From Archivesica marissinica (taxonomy: Eukaryota > Mollusca > Bivalvia > Venerida > Vesicomyidae): a stretch of DNA of 64,000 nucleotides. The stretch spans positions 36,564,234-36,628,233 of the forward strand of contig CM026400.1 in assembly GCA_014843695.1 (NCBI GenBank), read 5' to 3'. Below the pieces are notes generated by a model that was given only the letters and a program-made list of their open reading frames with translations, was not told the origin of the DNA and made no database searches. Shown piece by piece: positions 46,334 through 56,652 of the stretch (the first letter of the stretch is position 1; each line of letters begins with the position of its first letter). Position numbers and translations under genes: made by a program.

Positions 46334-46608
46334 TTATTTATCGTCGCTACCGGTTGCCCATATGAGCGACGCCTCCTGAAGAGATTAGTCATTTTAGATG
46401 TTTGGAGGATAGTGCAATGATACAGACAGAGACCCGTTCCAGAGTGTCCGCTGGTTATTTAACGTGCACGGTGTAAAGCACCGACACGAGACCTCGGTTT
46501 AATGTCCCATCTGAAAGACTGTTAATTTTATTGGGGTCAGACGGGGATCGAACCTGCGATACCTGGATTACCAGTCCAGCGTGTTAACCACTGGACTACA
46601 GTGTATCC
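46334..46608 (-). mobile_element. SINE family A, minus orientation
   Basis: Near full length: 3' hairpin at about 46342-46370, body with GTGCTTTACACCGTGCACGT (reverse complement), head with GTCCAGTGGTTAACACGCTG ending about 46608. Confidence 0.88.
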
Positions 46609-46740
46609 ATTGTCATAACCATCAGCTTATATAGCAGCAAGATTGTGCTGACTACGTAATATTTAGATTCTTAAATTATCGCAAATAATACTGCTTACCT
46701 ATTATTCACATTTAAAACAACGACCGTGGAGCCTCGTGGG

Positions 46741-47440
46741 GTCCGTTTCCGTGGTCGAATTGTTAAGGTCTTGTATTGTGACTTGTATGCCACTGTAACC
46801 TTTCATCACTGATGGTCACGGGTTCGAGCACAGGCCGTGTCTCATTTATATGAATCTATGTATATGTCATGTAATATTAATCTCCATTGCCGCTCTGAAT
46901 TAAATAAATGGATGCGTTCTGATTTACAAATATGACCACATGTAAATTTAAATTTATAATATTTAACATTTAGCAATGAATATGGTTACGAAGGATTTAC
47001 TATTCGGCCATGTTATACAACTTTGCAACAACTTCAATTTTGTATGTTTGGTTTTGTGTTTTGTTGCGTCTTTTGACCTTCTCCTTGTTAGAAATAAAGA
47101 ACTATTTTGCTTTAATTATAAGACACATATCAGATAAATATTACATGTATTTACACATAGATATAAATATAAATGGCTGTTGGAGCTCATTTGTTTAAAA
47201 TGTATGCTTTATGTTTGCACTGTTCGCTAACTGTATATAATATGTATGTATGTCCTCATGGGCTTGATAGCCTATTGGAATTTAATAAAAAAATAAACTA
47301 AACTATGAAAAAGTTCGTAGTTTCTTACGGAGGATTATGTACCAGGTTAACCGCTGGAGCCTGCACAGGAAAGGCGCTGTTAGGAAACTGCCCGTCGCTC
47401 AAATGGGCAACCGGTAGCGACGTTAAATTAACTTAAATTT
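46741..47440 (+). mobile_element. SINE family B, interrupted by a 449-bp insertion
   Basis: The head and first half (46741-46854, with the B-box-like GGGTTCGAGCACAG) and the second half (47304-47440, TTTCTTACGGAGG to the AGCGAC hairpin end) are parts of one SINE. They align with 4359-4596 once the intervening 46855-47303 is removed. Confidence 0.8.
46855..47303 (+). mobile_element. 5'-truncated retroposon, probably a LINE 3' end
   Basis: Inserted in the SINE with the target-site duplication TATGAA (46849-46854 and 47304-47309). It ends in CATGGGCTTGATAGCCTATT, GGAATTTAATAAAAAAATAA, ACTAAAC: a short stem followed by an A-rich tail, as in many non-LTR 3' UTRs. No recognisable protein. Confidence 0.6.
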
Positions 47441-47511
47441 AAAAAAAGAAATTGCGGGTATAGATCAGTGTATCGGATATCTTGCATGCTACTCTTGGAA
47501 TTGGGAATTAG

Positions 47512-47740
47512 GCGGTCATCTCACATACTTCCCGGTCCGAGGATCGAACCCGGGTTGTATTGGTGAGAAAGCGTAAATGTAGTCATTCGTGTGGGAGGAA
47601 ACCAGAGTACCCGGAGTATCCAGAGAAAACACACATCTGGCGACCATCGTACCATCTCACATACATCCCGGTCCGAGGATCGAACCCGAGTTGCATTGGT
47701 GAGAAGCGAGCGCGCTAACCACTGCGCTAATCGGACGGTC
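47512..47740 (-). mobile_element. SINE family E, minus, with a partial second copy
   Basis: The reverse complement starts GTCCGATTAGCGCAGTGGTT at about 47737, with a B-box-like CGGGTTCGATCCTCGGACCG, then CTCTGGATACTCCGGGTACTC and TTTCCTCCCACACG. A second partial head (GAGGATCGAACCCGGGTTGT on the plus strand) lies at 47540-47565, so the element is rearranged. Confidence 0.7.
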
Positions 47741-48494
47741 ATTGGTGCACGGATACTCCGTCACGGCATGTATGTAATGTCCACAGACACTGCTTTGTAC
47801 AGTTTAACCTGCCCAAGAAATCAAATCCACTTAGAGTGGTGGAACCTATGCTCGGCGTATTCCTATGCTAGGCGTATTTTCCATTTTAATCTGTATTTCA
47901 AATATTGATATAGTTATAGGCTAATTTCGCTAACAGAACTGAAGCAGTGTTCAATAGCATTCCGTTGAGTGTATCGGTAGACTGATGCAACTGTCACGTG
48001 ACTTGCCCAGCAGACGAATATAAACACGCACATCATTGGGAGAATATTTCCACTGAAACTGATACGGTGTATGATCAATTCGGGTAGTTATCCGAATTAA
48101 TAAAATCTACACCTAACCCGAAAAATAGTTTCTATACCATTTCTGATTAAAACCAATAAGTGTTTTTATTCAATGATGTACTATATCAAAATAAGATATT
48201 CAACACGTTATGGTGGATAACATAGGTGCCCTGAAGTCTTCAGTTCCCCATATAAACGGGTGCCGACCGATACCGTTGCGATAGCTGTATTGAGCAGCAA
48301 GGTCAAGTGATGAAGCTAAAACTGTCAACAATAGTGTTTTGAAAGTTGTTTTCACAACATAAGAAATTAATAATATACGGCAAGTGCAATTAACATTTTA
48401 TACTGGTCATTATATGTGGGATTTACGCCGAGCATAGGCACCACCACACTAATATAATTTATATCATATAAAGTCGAAGACATTTTTATTGCAG
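47741..48494. other. Cyclase intron, no feature seen
   Basis: Unique-looking AT-rich intronic sequence ending in the acceptor TTTTTATTGCAG. Confidence 0.4.
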
Positions 48495-48694
48495 GATATT
48501 ATTAGTGAGGCTCAAGTGTCACTCGCTCTTAGGATTGATGAGCTTCTCGGTTCTCAACAGCAGTCTGACCTCACCAACATCATTATCATCAGCATCATCT
48601 TTTGCGCGGTCCTTCTCGTGTGTCCAGTCACCATTTATGCCATGTACAGCATCACAATGAAACTACAGCGGTTGTCTATTCTCATTGCTGAACG
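48495..48694 (+). CDS. NIT-domain guanylate cyclase, exon 3 (sensor end and transmembrane helix)
   Basis: Enters in phase 0 after TTGCAG| and leaves with two bases (CG) at |GTAACC. The first part (DIISEAQVSLALRIDELLG) completes the sensor. A hydrophobic segment at about residues 28-50 of the exon (IIIISIIFCAVLLVCPVTIY) is a single transmembrane helix. It is followed by a basic, amphipathic linker (MKLQRLSILIAER). This places NIT outside and the cyclase inside the cell, without the kinase-like domain of classical natriuretic-peptide-type cyclases. Confidence 0.87.
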
Positions 48695-48724
48695 GTAACC
48701 TGTTTGTGTTTTCTTACGTTGAGT

Positions 48725-48936
48725 TATCGTCGCTACCGGTTGCCCATATGAGCGACGCCCCTTGAAGAGATTAGTCATTTTAGATTTTGGAGGGTAGTGC
48801 AATGATACAGATAGAAACCCATTCCAGAGTCTCCTCTGGTTATTTTACGTGCACGGTGTAATGCACCGACACGAGACCTCATGTTAAAGTCCCATCTGAA
48901 AGACTTGCATTTATTAGGGTTAGACGGGGGATCGAT
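48725..48936 (-). mobile_element. SINE family A, minus, head-truncated
   Basis: The hairpin is at about 48728-48756 and the body runs to the B-box region (GACGGGGGATCGATCCTG on the plus strand). The rest of the tRNA-like head is absent. It begins about 30 bp after the 48694 donor. Confidence 0.8.
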
Positions 48937-49504
48937 CCTGTCATTGTTTATTTAAATGCCTGCATAATAATATAGCTGTAAGCTGCATCATTGAGCTTGT
49001 TGCATCCCTATTTTTAGCTAAACTATTGTTTGTATGGTATCACAAGGTACGTACATGTATACCTGCGGCTGCAGTGTTGTTTTGTTTATTTGATGCGTGT
49101 CAGCAAACCTTGGTGGTAGAAGACACTGAAATAAAAGCTTGGAAGGCAATATGTGACCTAAGTTATCAACTCAATTAATTGAAAATTATTTAATTGTCGG
49201 AGCAAACTTTAACCTAAACACAAACGGACACAATATAGCTATGTGAATTTATACGTGCAATGTGTATTATCTGGTTGTTGTTTTACGTGTATTGAGCAAA
49301 ATGAAATATTATTTAATTAAAATCAAGATAGAATCACGTGTAGGTAGAGAGGATACTACCTACTTTTTGGAGAGGATTTTTAATAAGTTTTTATCTTTCA
49401 ATCCAATCCACCTAAATACTTTATATGTTACACTATGTCGAATGTTTGATTCTTGAAATAAAATATGTTTAAACTAATCACGTGTACGTACGTTTCTACT
49501 TCAG
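48937..49504. other. Cyclase intron, no feature seen
   Basis: AT-rich intronic sequence ending in the acceptor TCTACTTCAG. The open frame starting at 49262 has no supporting signal. Confidence 0.4.
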
Positions 49505-49691
49505 GACGAAGGCTATACGCAAGGCAAGGGCACGAACAGACAATACGTTATGCCAGATGCTCCCGAAACAAGTGGTAGATAAGATTAAACAAAACAAAGA
49601 CGTAACGTCGAAGCGTTTTAATGACGCTACTTTGATGCTATGCGACGTTTTCGGCTTCACGGACATTTCATCCCGTAGCTCGCCCCACCAG
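49505..49691 (+). CDS. NIT-domain guanylate cyclase, exon 4 (linker helix and start of cyclase domain)
   Basis: The first base completes CG|G (Arg); 62 full codons follow, ending phase 0 at CACCAG|GTGAGT. The sequence opens TKAIRKARARTDNTLCQMLP, the linker and ...QMLP-x-x-V motif seen just before guanylate cyclase domains, and then enters the domain at ATLMLCDVFGFTDISSRSS. Asp in CDVFGF corresponds to the first metal-binding Asp of class III cyclases (usually in a SDIVGFT context). The intron starts directly with a 71-bp tandem array that copies this exon's last eight or so bases plus the donor. Confidence 0.9.
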
Positions 49692-50157
49692 GTGAGTCTA
49701 TTTATTTATATTAATGGCCGATCCACTGTAGGTAACTGTTAGTTTTCAGGTTGTCCCATCAGGTGAGTCTATTTATTTATATTAATGGCCGATCCACTGT
49801 AGGTAACTGTTAGTTTTCAGGTTGTCCCATCAGGTGAGTCTATTTATTTATATTAATGGCCGATCCACTGTAGGTAACTGTTAGTTTTCAGGTTGTCCCA
49901 TCAGGTGAGTCTATTTATTTATATTAATGGCCGATCCACTGTAGGTAACTGTTAGTTTTCAGGTTGTCCCATCAGGTGAGTCTATTTATTTATATTAATG
50001 GCCGATCCACTGTAGGTAACTGTTAGTTTTCAGGTTGTCCCATCAGGTGAGTCTATTTATTTATATTAATGGCCGATCCACTGTAGGTAACTGTTAGTTT
50101 TCAGGTTGTCCCATCAGGTGAGTCTATTTATTTATATTAATGGCCGATCCACTGTAG

Positions 50158-50342
50158 GTGTTCCTGAGTGTTCCGAGTTCGATGTAGGGACTACAAGGAC
50201 TAGACAATATTTGGTTTTCTGTTTTATTCGACGAACATTTTCTCTACCAACAAATGGCCGACACGAATCCAAGGGAAGTATCTATTGTAGACTGTAAAGA
50301 ACGACTAAATTTCTAGCGAATAATTTTTCTCCAAAACAGTAG
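50158..50342. repeat. Non-unit insert in the 71-bp array, copy 1
   Basis: The sequence from GTGTTCCTGAGTGTTCCGAG to CTCCAAAACAGTAGG replaces part of a unit. It is repeated nearly identically 1179 bp downstream. Origin unknown; the 63-codon open frame it creates has no domain that I recognise. Confidence 0.85.
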
Positions 50343-51336
50343 GTAACTGTTAGTTTTCAGACTGTCCCATCAGGTGAGTCTATTTATTTATTTTAATGGC
50401 CGATTCACTGTAGGTAACTGTTAGTTTTCAGGTTGTCCCATCGGGTGAGTCTATTTATTTATATTAATGGCCGATTCACTGTAGGTAACTGTTAGTTTTC
50501 AGGTTGTCCCATCAGGTGAGTCTATTTATTTATATTAATGGCCGATTCACTGTAGGTAACTGTTAGTTTTCAGGTTGTCCCATCAGGTGAGTCTATTTAT
50601 TTATATTAATGGCCGATTCACTGTAGGTAACTGTTAGTTTTCAGGTTGTCCCATTAGGTGAGTCTATTTATTTATATTAATGGCCGATCCACTGTAGATA
50701 ACTGTTAGTTTTCAGGCTGTCCCATCAGGTGAGTCTATTTATTTATATTAATGGCCGATTCAATGTAGGTAACTGTTAGTTTTCAGGTTGTCCCATCAGG
50801 TGACTCTATTTATTTATATTAATGGCCGATTCACTGTAGGTAACCGTTAGTTTTCAGGTTGTCCCATCAGGTGAGTCTATTTATTTATATTAATGGCCGA
50901 TTCACTGTAGGTAACTGTTAGTTTTCAGGTTGTCCCATCGGGTGAGTCTATTTATTTATATTAATGGCCGATTCACTGTAGGTAACTGTTAGTTTTCAGG
51001 TTGTCCCATCAGGTGAGTCTATTTATTTATATTAATGGCCGATTCACTGTAGGTAACTGTTAGTTTTCAGGTTGTCCCATCAGGTGAATCTATTTATTTA
51101 TATTAATGGCCGATCCACTGTAGATAACTGTTAGTTTTCAGGCTGTCCCATCAGGTGAGTCTATTTATTTATATTAATGGCCGATTCACTGTAGGTAACT
51201 GTTAGTTTTCAGGTTGTCCCATCAGGTGAGTCTATTTATTTATATTAATGGCCGATCCACTGTAGGTAACTGTTAGTTTTCAGGTTGTCCCATCAGGTGA
51301 GTCTATTTATTTATATTAATGGCCGATCCACTGTAG

Positions 51337-51521
51337 GTGTTCCTGAGTGTTCCGAGTTCGATGTAGGGACTACAAGGACTAGACAATATTTGGTATTCTG
51401 TTTTATTCGACGAACATTTTCTCTACCAACAAATGGCCGACACGAATCCAAGGGAAGTATCTATTGTAGACTGTAAAGAACGACTAAATTTCTAGCGAAT
51501 AATTTTTCTCCAAAACAGTAG
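51337..51521. repeat. Non-unit insert in the 71-bp array, copy 2
   Basis: Same as 50158-50342 with at least one difference (GGTATTCTG for GGTTTTCTG). Its surrounding units share the same private variants as copy 1. Confidence 0.85.
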
Positions 51522-53034
51522 GTAACTGTTAGTTTTCAGACTGTCCCATCAGGTGAGTCTATTTATTTATTTTAATGGCCGATTCACTGTAGGTAACTGT
51601 TAGTTTTCAGGTTGTCCCATCGGGTGAGTCTATTTATTTATATTAATGGCCGATTCACTGTAGGTAACTGTTAGTTTTCAGGTTGTCCCATCAGGTGAGT
51701 CTATTTATTTATATTAATGGCCGATTCACTGTAGGTAACTGTTAGTTTTCAGGTTGTCCCATCAGGGGAGTCTATTTATTTATATTAATGGCCGATTCAC
51801 TGTAGGTAACTGTTAGTTTTCAGGTTGTCCCATTAGGTGAGTCTATTTATTTATATTAATGGCCGATCCACTGTAGATAACTGTTAGTTTTCAGGCTGTC
51901 CCATCAGGTGAGTCTATTTATTTATATTAATGGCCGATTCAATGTAGGTAACTGTTAGTTTTCAGGTTGTCCCATCAGGTGACTCTATTTATTTATATTA
52001 ATGGCCGATTCACTGTAGGTAACCGTTAGTTTTCAGGTTGTCCCATCAGGTGAGTCTATTTATTTATATTAATGGCCGATTCACTGTAGGTAACTGTTAG
52101 TTTTCAGGTTGTCCCATCGGGTGAGTCTATTTATTTATATTAATGGCCGATTCACTGTAGGTAACTGTTAGTTTTCAGGTTGTCCCATTAGGTGAGTCTA
52201 TTTATTTATATTAATGGCCGATTCACTGTAGGTAACTGTTAGTTTTCAGGTTGTCCCATCAGGTGAATCTATTTATTTATATTAATGGCCGATTCACTGT
52301 AGGTAACTGTTAGTTTTCAGGTTGTCCCATCAGGTGAGTCTATTTATTTATATTAATGGCCGATCCACTGTAGATAACTGTTAGTTTTCAGGCTGTCCCA
52401 TCAGGTGAGTCTATTTATTTATATTAATGGCCGATTCACTGTAGGTAACTGTTAGTTTTCAGGTTGTCCCATCAGGTGAGTCTATTTATTTATATTAATG
52501 GCCGATTCACTGTAGGTAACTGTTAGTTTTCAGGTTGTCCCATCAGGTGAGTCTATTTATTTATATTAATGGCCGATTCACTGTAGGTAACTGTTAGTTT
52601 TCAGGTTGTCCCATCAGGTGAGTCTATTTATCTATATTAATGGCCGATCCACTGTAGGTAACTGTTAGTTTTCAGGTTGTCCCATCAGGTGAGTCTATTT
52701 ATCTATATTAATGGCCGATTCACTGTAAGTAACTGTTAGTTTTCAGGCTGTCCCATCAGGTGAGTCTATTTATTTATATTAATGGCCGATTCACTGTAGG
52801 TAACTGTTAGTTTTCAGTTTGTCCCATCAGGTGAGTCTATTTATCTATATTAATGGCCGATCCACTGTAGATAACTGTTAGTTTTCAGGTTGTCCCATCA
52901 GGTGAGTCTATTTATCTATATTAATGGCCGATCCACTGTAGGTAACTGTTAGTTTTCAGGTTGTCCCATTAGGTGAGTCTATTATTTATATTAATGACCG
53001 ATCCACTGTAGGTAAATGTTAGTTTTCGGGCTGT

Positions 53035-53125
53035 CGTAATAGTCTTTCATCTGCGCCAACGAGAATGGTTAATATACGTTGTTGAAGCTTGTTTCGCAAT
53101 CGTTGTAAAATAAATAAAGTTTAAA
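53035..53125 (+). mobile_element. SINE family E tail
   Basis: TTTCATCTGCGCCAACGAGA, then ATGGTTAATATACGTTGTTG, GCTTGTTTCGCAATCGTTG and AAAATAAATAAAG match the tail of the 15699 element. It is 5'-truncated and sits directly after the 71-bp array, about 25 bp before the next exon. Confidence 0.7.
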
Positions 53126-53149
53126 CTTTTATTCTTGGAATCTTTTCAG

Positions 53150-53255
53150 ACACTCGAGATGTTGAACAGCATATTTGCATGTCTAGACGAAAGGATCAAT
53201 ATTTATGATGTCTACAAGGTTGAAACAATCGGGGACTCTTACCTCATCGTTTCAG
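53150..53255 (+). CDS. NIT-domain guanylate cyclase, exon 5 (second metal-binding site)
   Basis: 35 codons plus one base: TLEMLNSIFACLDERINIYD then VYKVETIGDSYLIVSG. The acceptor is TCTTTTCAG| and the donor TTTCAG|GTAAAT. The Asp in ETIGDSY is the second metal-binding residue, and the Glu in KVETIGD is the residue that reads guanine in guanylate cyclases. Both are present. It joins exon 4 in phase 0 (HQ|TLEMLN), giving the normal family spacing, which means that none of the 13-nt mini-exons in intron 4 is needed. Confidence 0.93.
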
Positions 53256-53276
53256 GTAAATGGCCCAAAGCACCAA

Positions 53277-53484
53277 TCATGGAAGTCGTGATAGCGCAGT
53301 GGATGCGCGTTCGCTTCAGGTGTGAACGGTCAGGAGTTCGAGCCTTACTGGAGCTGTTACGATTGTGCCCTTAGGCAAGGCATTTAAATTTCACATTGCC
53401 TCTTCAGGAATGAGGTCTCGAGAGTGATTACTATAAGTTGAAAGAACTTGTTTCGCAATCGAGTTAAAATAAATGTGTATAAAA
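53277..53484 (+). mobile_element. SINE family D with 12-bp target-site duplication
   Basis: The head is GTCGTGATAGCGCAGTGGAT with a B-box-like GAGTTCGAGCC. The body is GATTGTGCCCTTAGGCAAGG and CAGGAATGAGGTCTCGAGAG, and the tail GAACTTGTTTCGCAATCGAG followed by AAAATAAATGTG. CCAAAGCACCAA at 53265-53276 is repeated at 53485-53496. The insertion lies just after the exon 5 donor. This copy is the unexpanded reference for family D. Confidence 0.87.
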
Positions 53485-53489
53485 CCAAA

Positions 53490-54340
53490 GCACCAAATAA
53501 ATGTACGTGAACAAATAGCAAGCACCGCCGAATGCAAATAAATGTACGTGAACAAATAGCAAGCACCGCCGAATGCAAATAAATGTACGTGAACAAATAG
53601 CAAGCACCGCCGAATGCAAATAAATGTACGTGAACAAATAGCAAGCACCGCCGAATGCAAATAAATGTACGTGAACAAATAGCAAGCACCGCCGAATGCA
53701 AATAAATGTACGTGAACAAATAGCAAGCACCGCCGAATGCAAATAAATGTACGTGAACAAATAGCAAGCACCGCCGAATGCAAATAAATGTACGTGAACA
53801 AATAGCAAGCACCGCCGAATGCAAATAAATGTACGTGTTTCCGAATGCAAATAAATGTACGTGTTTCCGAATGCAAATAAATGTACGTGTTTCCGAATGC
53901 AAATAAATGTACGTGTTTCCGAGTGCAAATACATGTACGTGTTTCCGAATGCAAATACATGTACGTGTTTCCGAATGCAAATAAATGTACGTGTTTCCGA
54001 ATGCAAATAAATGTACGTGTTTCCGAATGCAAATAAATGTACGTGTTTCCGAGTGCAAATAAATGTACGTGTTTCCGAATGCAAATAAATGTACGTGTTT
54101 CCGAGTGCAAATAAATGTACGTGTTTCCGAATGCAAATAAATGTACGTGTTTCCGAATGCAAATAAATGTACGTGTTTCCGAATGCAAATAAATGTACGT
54201 GTTTCCGAGTGCAAATAAATGTACGTGTTTCCGAATGCAAATAAATGTACGTGTTTCCGAATGCAAATAAATGTACGTGTTTCCGAATGCAAATAAATGT
54301 ACGTGTTTCCGAATGCAAATACATGTACGTGTTTCCGAAT
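53490..54340. repeat. 41-bp then 26-bp tandem array
   Basis: About eight units of 41 bp (GCAAATAAATGTACGTGAAC then AAATAGCAAGCACCGCCGAAT) switch sharply at about 53838 to about nineteen units of 26 bp (GCAAATAAATGTACGTGTTT CCGAAT, cited in two parts). Both share GCAAATAAATGTACGTG and CCGAAT. The 327-codon minus-strand open frames are array artefacts. Confidence 0.93.
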
Positions 54341-55648
54341 CAGGGGCCACGCTGTCAGTCGCCACAAGAGCCAAATTTCGATTTTGCGATAGAAATGGCT
54401 CCTAAAATTTCAATTTGGCGATTTTCAGAAAATTGCACAAAAAATCGGCATAAATAACGTTTGTGCCATATTTTAACCTTTCATACTCGACTGGTTTTAT
54501 TTACAATTGACTACGGCGCTTTCCAGTTAAAGAAAATTCGATACACAGTCTGTGTTCATTGTATCTTTGACTGGTTACAATTTTTTTGCTCTGATATACG
54601 CTATCGTTTGGCGAAACAATCGATTCACAGTCAAAACAGCAAACAGCAAAACATGTGCTGGAGGCATGGAATATTCCCATCATAAATTGCAATCAAAACA
54701 AACTTGTAAATTAGCGGTATATGATCACACATTTACAGTGTTGTATAATGGGAATTGATTTGATAATTGAGGTCCTTTATGAAAACGGCAGTACTTGATT
54801 GGTGAAATGATGACATTGTTTGAAGATTATGTAAACATGATCGGATGACCGAATGACTGTAACTTGTGTACATAATTAGGTAATAAGTATTGGCGTTGTT
54901 TTTCACAAATATGATCAAAGGTAGTAGTTGTGAAAAATATGATTTTCGTGTCCTCAACTATAAAAAGTGAATGAAACTTGTCCAAATCGCCGATAAATAA
55001 ACGTAAAAAAAAAAAAATCCAAATCGTCACTTGTCAAAATGGCTACTTTCGGTTTTAAACGTCCGAAATGGTCTTAGCGAAAATTTCCATTGACGGCCCA
55101 GACAAGTTCAACTTCAAATCGGCATTTGAAATGTGGTCCAAGAAGAACAGACGCATTTTGGACTGAATGTTATGCAATTTGTTAGACATAGGCCTAGTGG
55201 ATACTTGTATGTAAATCTGATGTATTTTTAAATTATTATGACCAAGAAAATAATTAAAGTTGTAAAAGTTCATTGGATTGTCTTCAAAAATGAATAGTAT
55301 GCATGTCTTTTTTTGAGCTTAAAGTTCATTTGAAATGTAATCCTGTGTTGGCTTCCATTATTAATCACTGTCACAGGGCTACATTGTAAAATAAACTTTT
55401 AGCTTTTACAGGTACCAGTATGCATTCTTTCATTCTAATTTCTATATTAATACTTCTTTCAGAAAAAAACTGGCTAGATTCTCACCATTTACAAATAAAA
55501 ATACCAAAAAAAATCAAACCAGGGAGGGGACTACACCCCTCCCGGAGGGGACGACACCCTCCCGTAGGGGACGACACCGCTCCCGCACACACCCCATCTT
55601 TCAAACAGATAAGTGGCCCCAACTTTTGTCGGCCCAGTGTGGGCCCTG
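54341..55648. mobile_element. hAT-like non-autonomous DNA transposon in the 26-bp array
   Basis: The ends CAGGGGCCACGCTG and, as reverse complement of the right end, CAGGGCCCACACTG match at 12 of 14 positions. CGAAT flanks both sides (54336-54340 and 55649-55653), and the 26-bp array resumes on the right. The CAGGG terminus and short direct flanks suggest a hAT-type element (some hATs make 5-bp duplications), but the superfamily is inference. The 1308-bp interior has no transposase. A C-rich direct repeat (CTCCCGGAGGGGACGACACC) occurs near the right end. Confidence 0.7.
54990..55017 (+). mobile_element. Extremely short SINE family A tail insertion
   Basis: CCGATAAATAAACGTAAAAA and further A residues: the last ~15 bp of family A plus a poly-A tail. 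It is flanked by the perfect 9-bp duplication TCCAAATCG (54981-54989 and 55018-55026). It was inserted in the hAT-like element. Confidence 0.85.
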
Positions 55649-55712
55649 CGAATGCAAATAAATGTACGTGTTTCCGAATGCAAATAATTGTACGTGTTTC
55701 CGAATGCAAATA
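55649..55712. repeat. Right-hand remainder of the 26-bp array
   Basis: Two and a half further units (GCAAATAAATGTACGTGTTT..., with ATAATTG variants) beyond the DNA transposon, confirming that the transposon split the array. Confidence 0.9.
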
Positions 55713-55830
55713 ATTGAAATGTTTAGAGCAATCCATTTATTTCATCCTCTCAATACAAGAATGAGACAGATTACCATAACATTGTTTCTTCTGTCCAACT
55801 ATTAAACAGACGCAACGGTTTTAGCTTACA

Positions 55831-56140
55831 GACGAATCTGTAGTTCAGTGGTTAACACGCTGGACTGGTAATCCAGGGATCGCAGGTTCGATGGCGACAT
55901 ACAGACGGATCTGTAGTTCAGTGGTTAACACGCTGGACTGGTAATCCAGGGATCGCAGGTTCGATGGCGACATACAGACGGATCTGCAGTTCAGTGGTTA
56001 ACACGCTGGACTGGTAATCCAGGGATCGCAGGTTCGATTCCACTTATGACCATAATAAAACAGTCTTTCAGATGGGACTTTAAACCGAGGTCTCGTGTCG
56101 GTGCTTTACACCGTGCACGTAAAAGAACAAGAGGAGACTC
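55831..56140 (+). mobile_element. SINE family A with triplicated tRNA head
   Basis: Three tandem 73-bp heads start at 55831, 55904 and 55977 (each with TAGTTCAGTGGTTAACACGC or CAGTTCAGTGG..., GGACTGGTAATCCAGGGATC and GCAGGTTCGAT). The first two end GGCGACATACA; only the third runs into the SINE body (TTTCAGATGGGACTTTAAAC, TGCTTTACACCGTGCACGTA). The 3' half and hairpin are missing. Confidence 0.88.
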
Positions 56141-56652
56141 TATACTTCTTCTTTTCTTACTCCACTATTCAGTACTGTTTCTTCATTCTCTTCTCTATAG
56201 CAATTATATGGAGGTTTTCGTGATTAATTTTCCTTCAAACATTTTGTTTGATTAATTATAAAATCCTGTTTGCCCAGGGATGTAAACAGTGGGTGATGTT
56301 AACAGCATATAAAATTGGACCTGCTATAAAGAATGGTATCGTACAACATGCATAAATACATTGTATGTGTCTTACAAAAAAACCACAGTTACATGCGATA
56401 TATTCATACACTAAAAGCGAAAGTTACTATCTATATTTTGCTATTATACTTGGTTTAAACATATTTATTCGATAATATTGTACAATACATATACATTGTA
56501 TTCAAAACGAAAATGGATTAAATCGGAAGCTTAAAGCTTAATGAGATTTTCTCCATTGCATATATAATGTTGTGCACAAATGGCGATTAAGAGTTAAACA
56601 TATAATGTAGTAATACCAAAATATATAATAAGTAGTGCTATTATACTTGCAG
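56141..56652. other. Cyclase intron, no feature seen
   Basis: AT-rich intronic sequence leading to the acceptor TATACTTGCAG. Confidence 0.4.

Larger units (their letters stand above)
49692..53030. repeat. 71-bp tandem array carrying acceptor, 13-nt mini-exon and donor
   Basis: About 43 complete units in intron 4 of the cyclase. The unit is GTGAGTCTATTTATTTATAT, TAATGGCCGATCCACTGTAG, GTAACTGTTAGTTTTCAG, GTTGTCCCATCAG. Read as splice sites it contains TTAGTTTTCAG| then GTTGTCCCATCAG then |GTGAGT, where the donor end (CCCATCAG|GTGAGTCTA) copies the real exon end (CCCACCAG|GTGAGTCTA). Units vary by single substitutions. A 1179-bp block is duplicated, and a non-unit insert of about 185 bp is present once in each block (50158-50342 and 51337-51521). 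Confidence 0.95.

Noticed and set aside
53384..54374. Three 286-327 codon minus-strand ORFs
   Set aside because: Three frames of the same 26/41-bp array.
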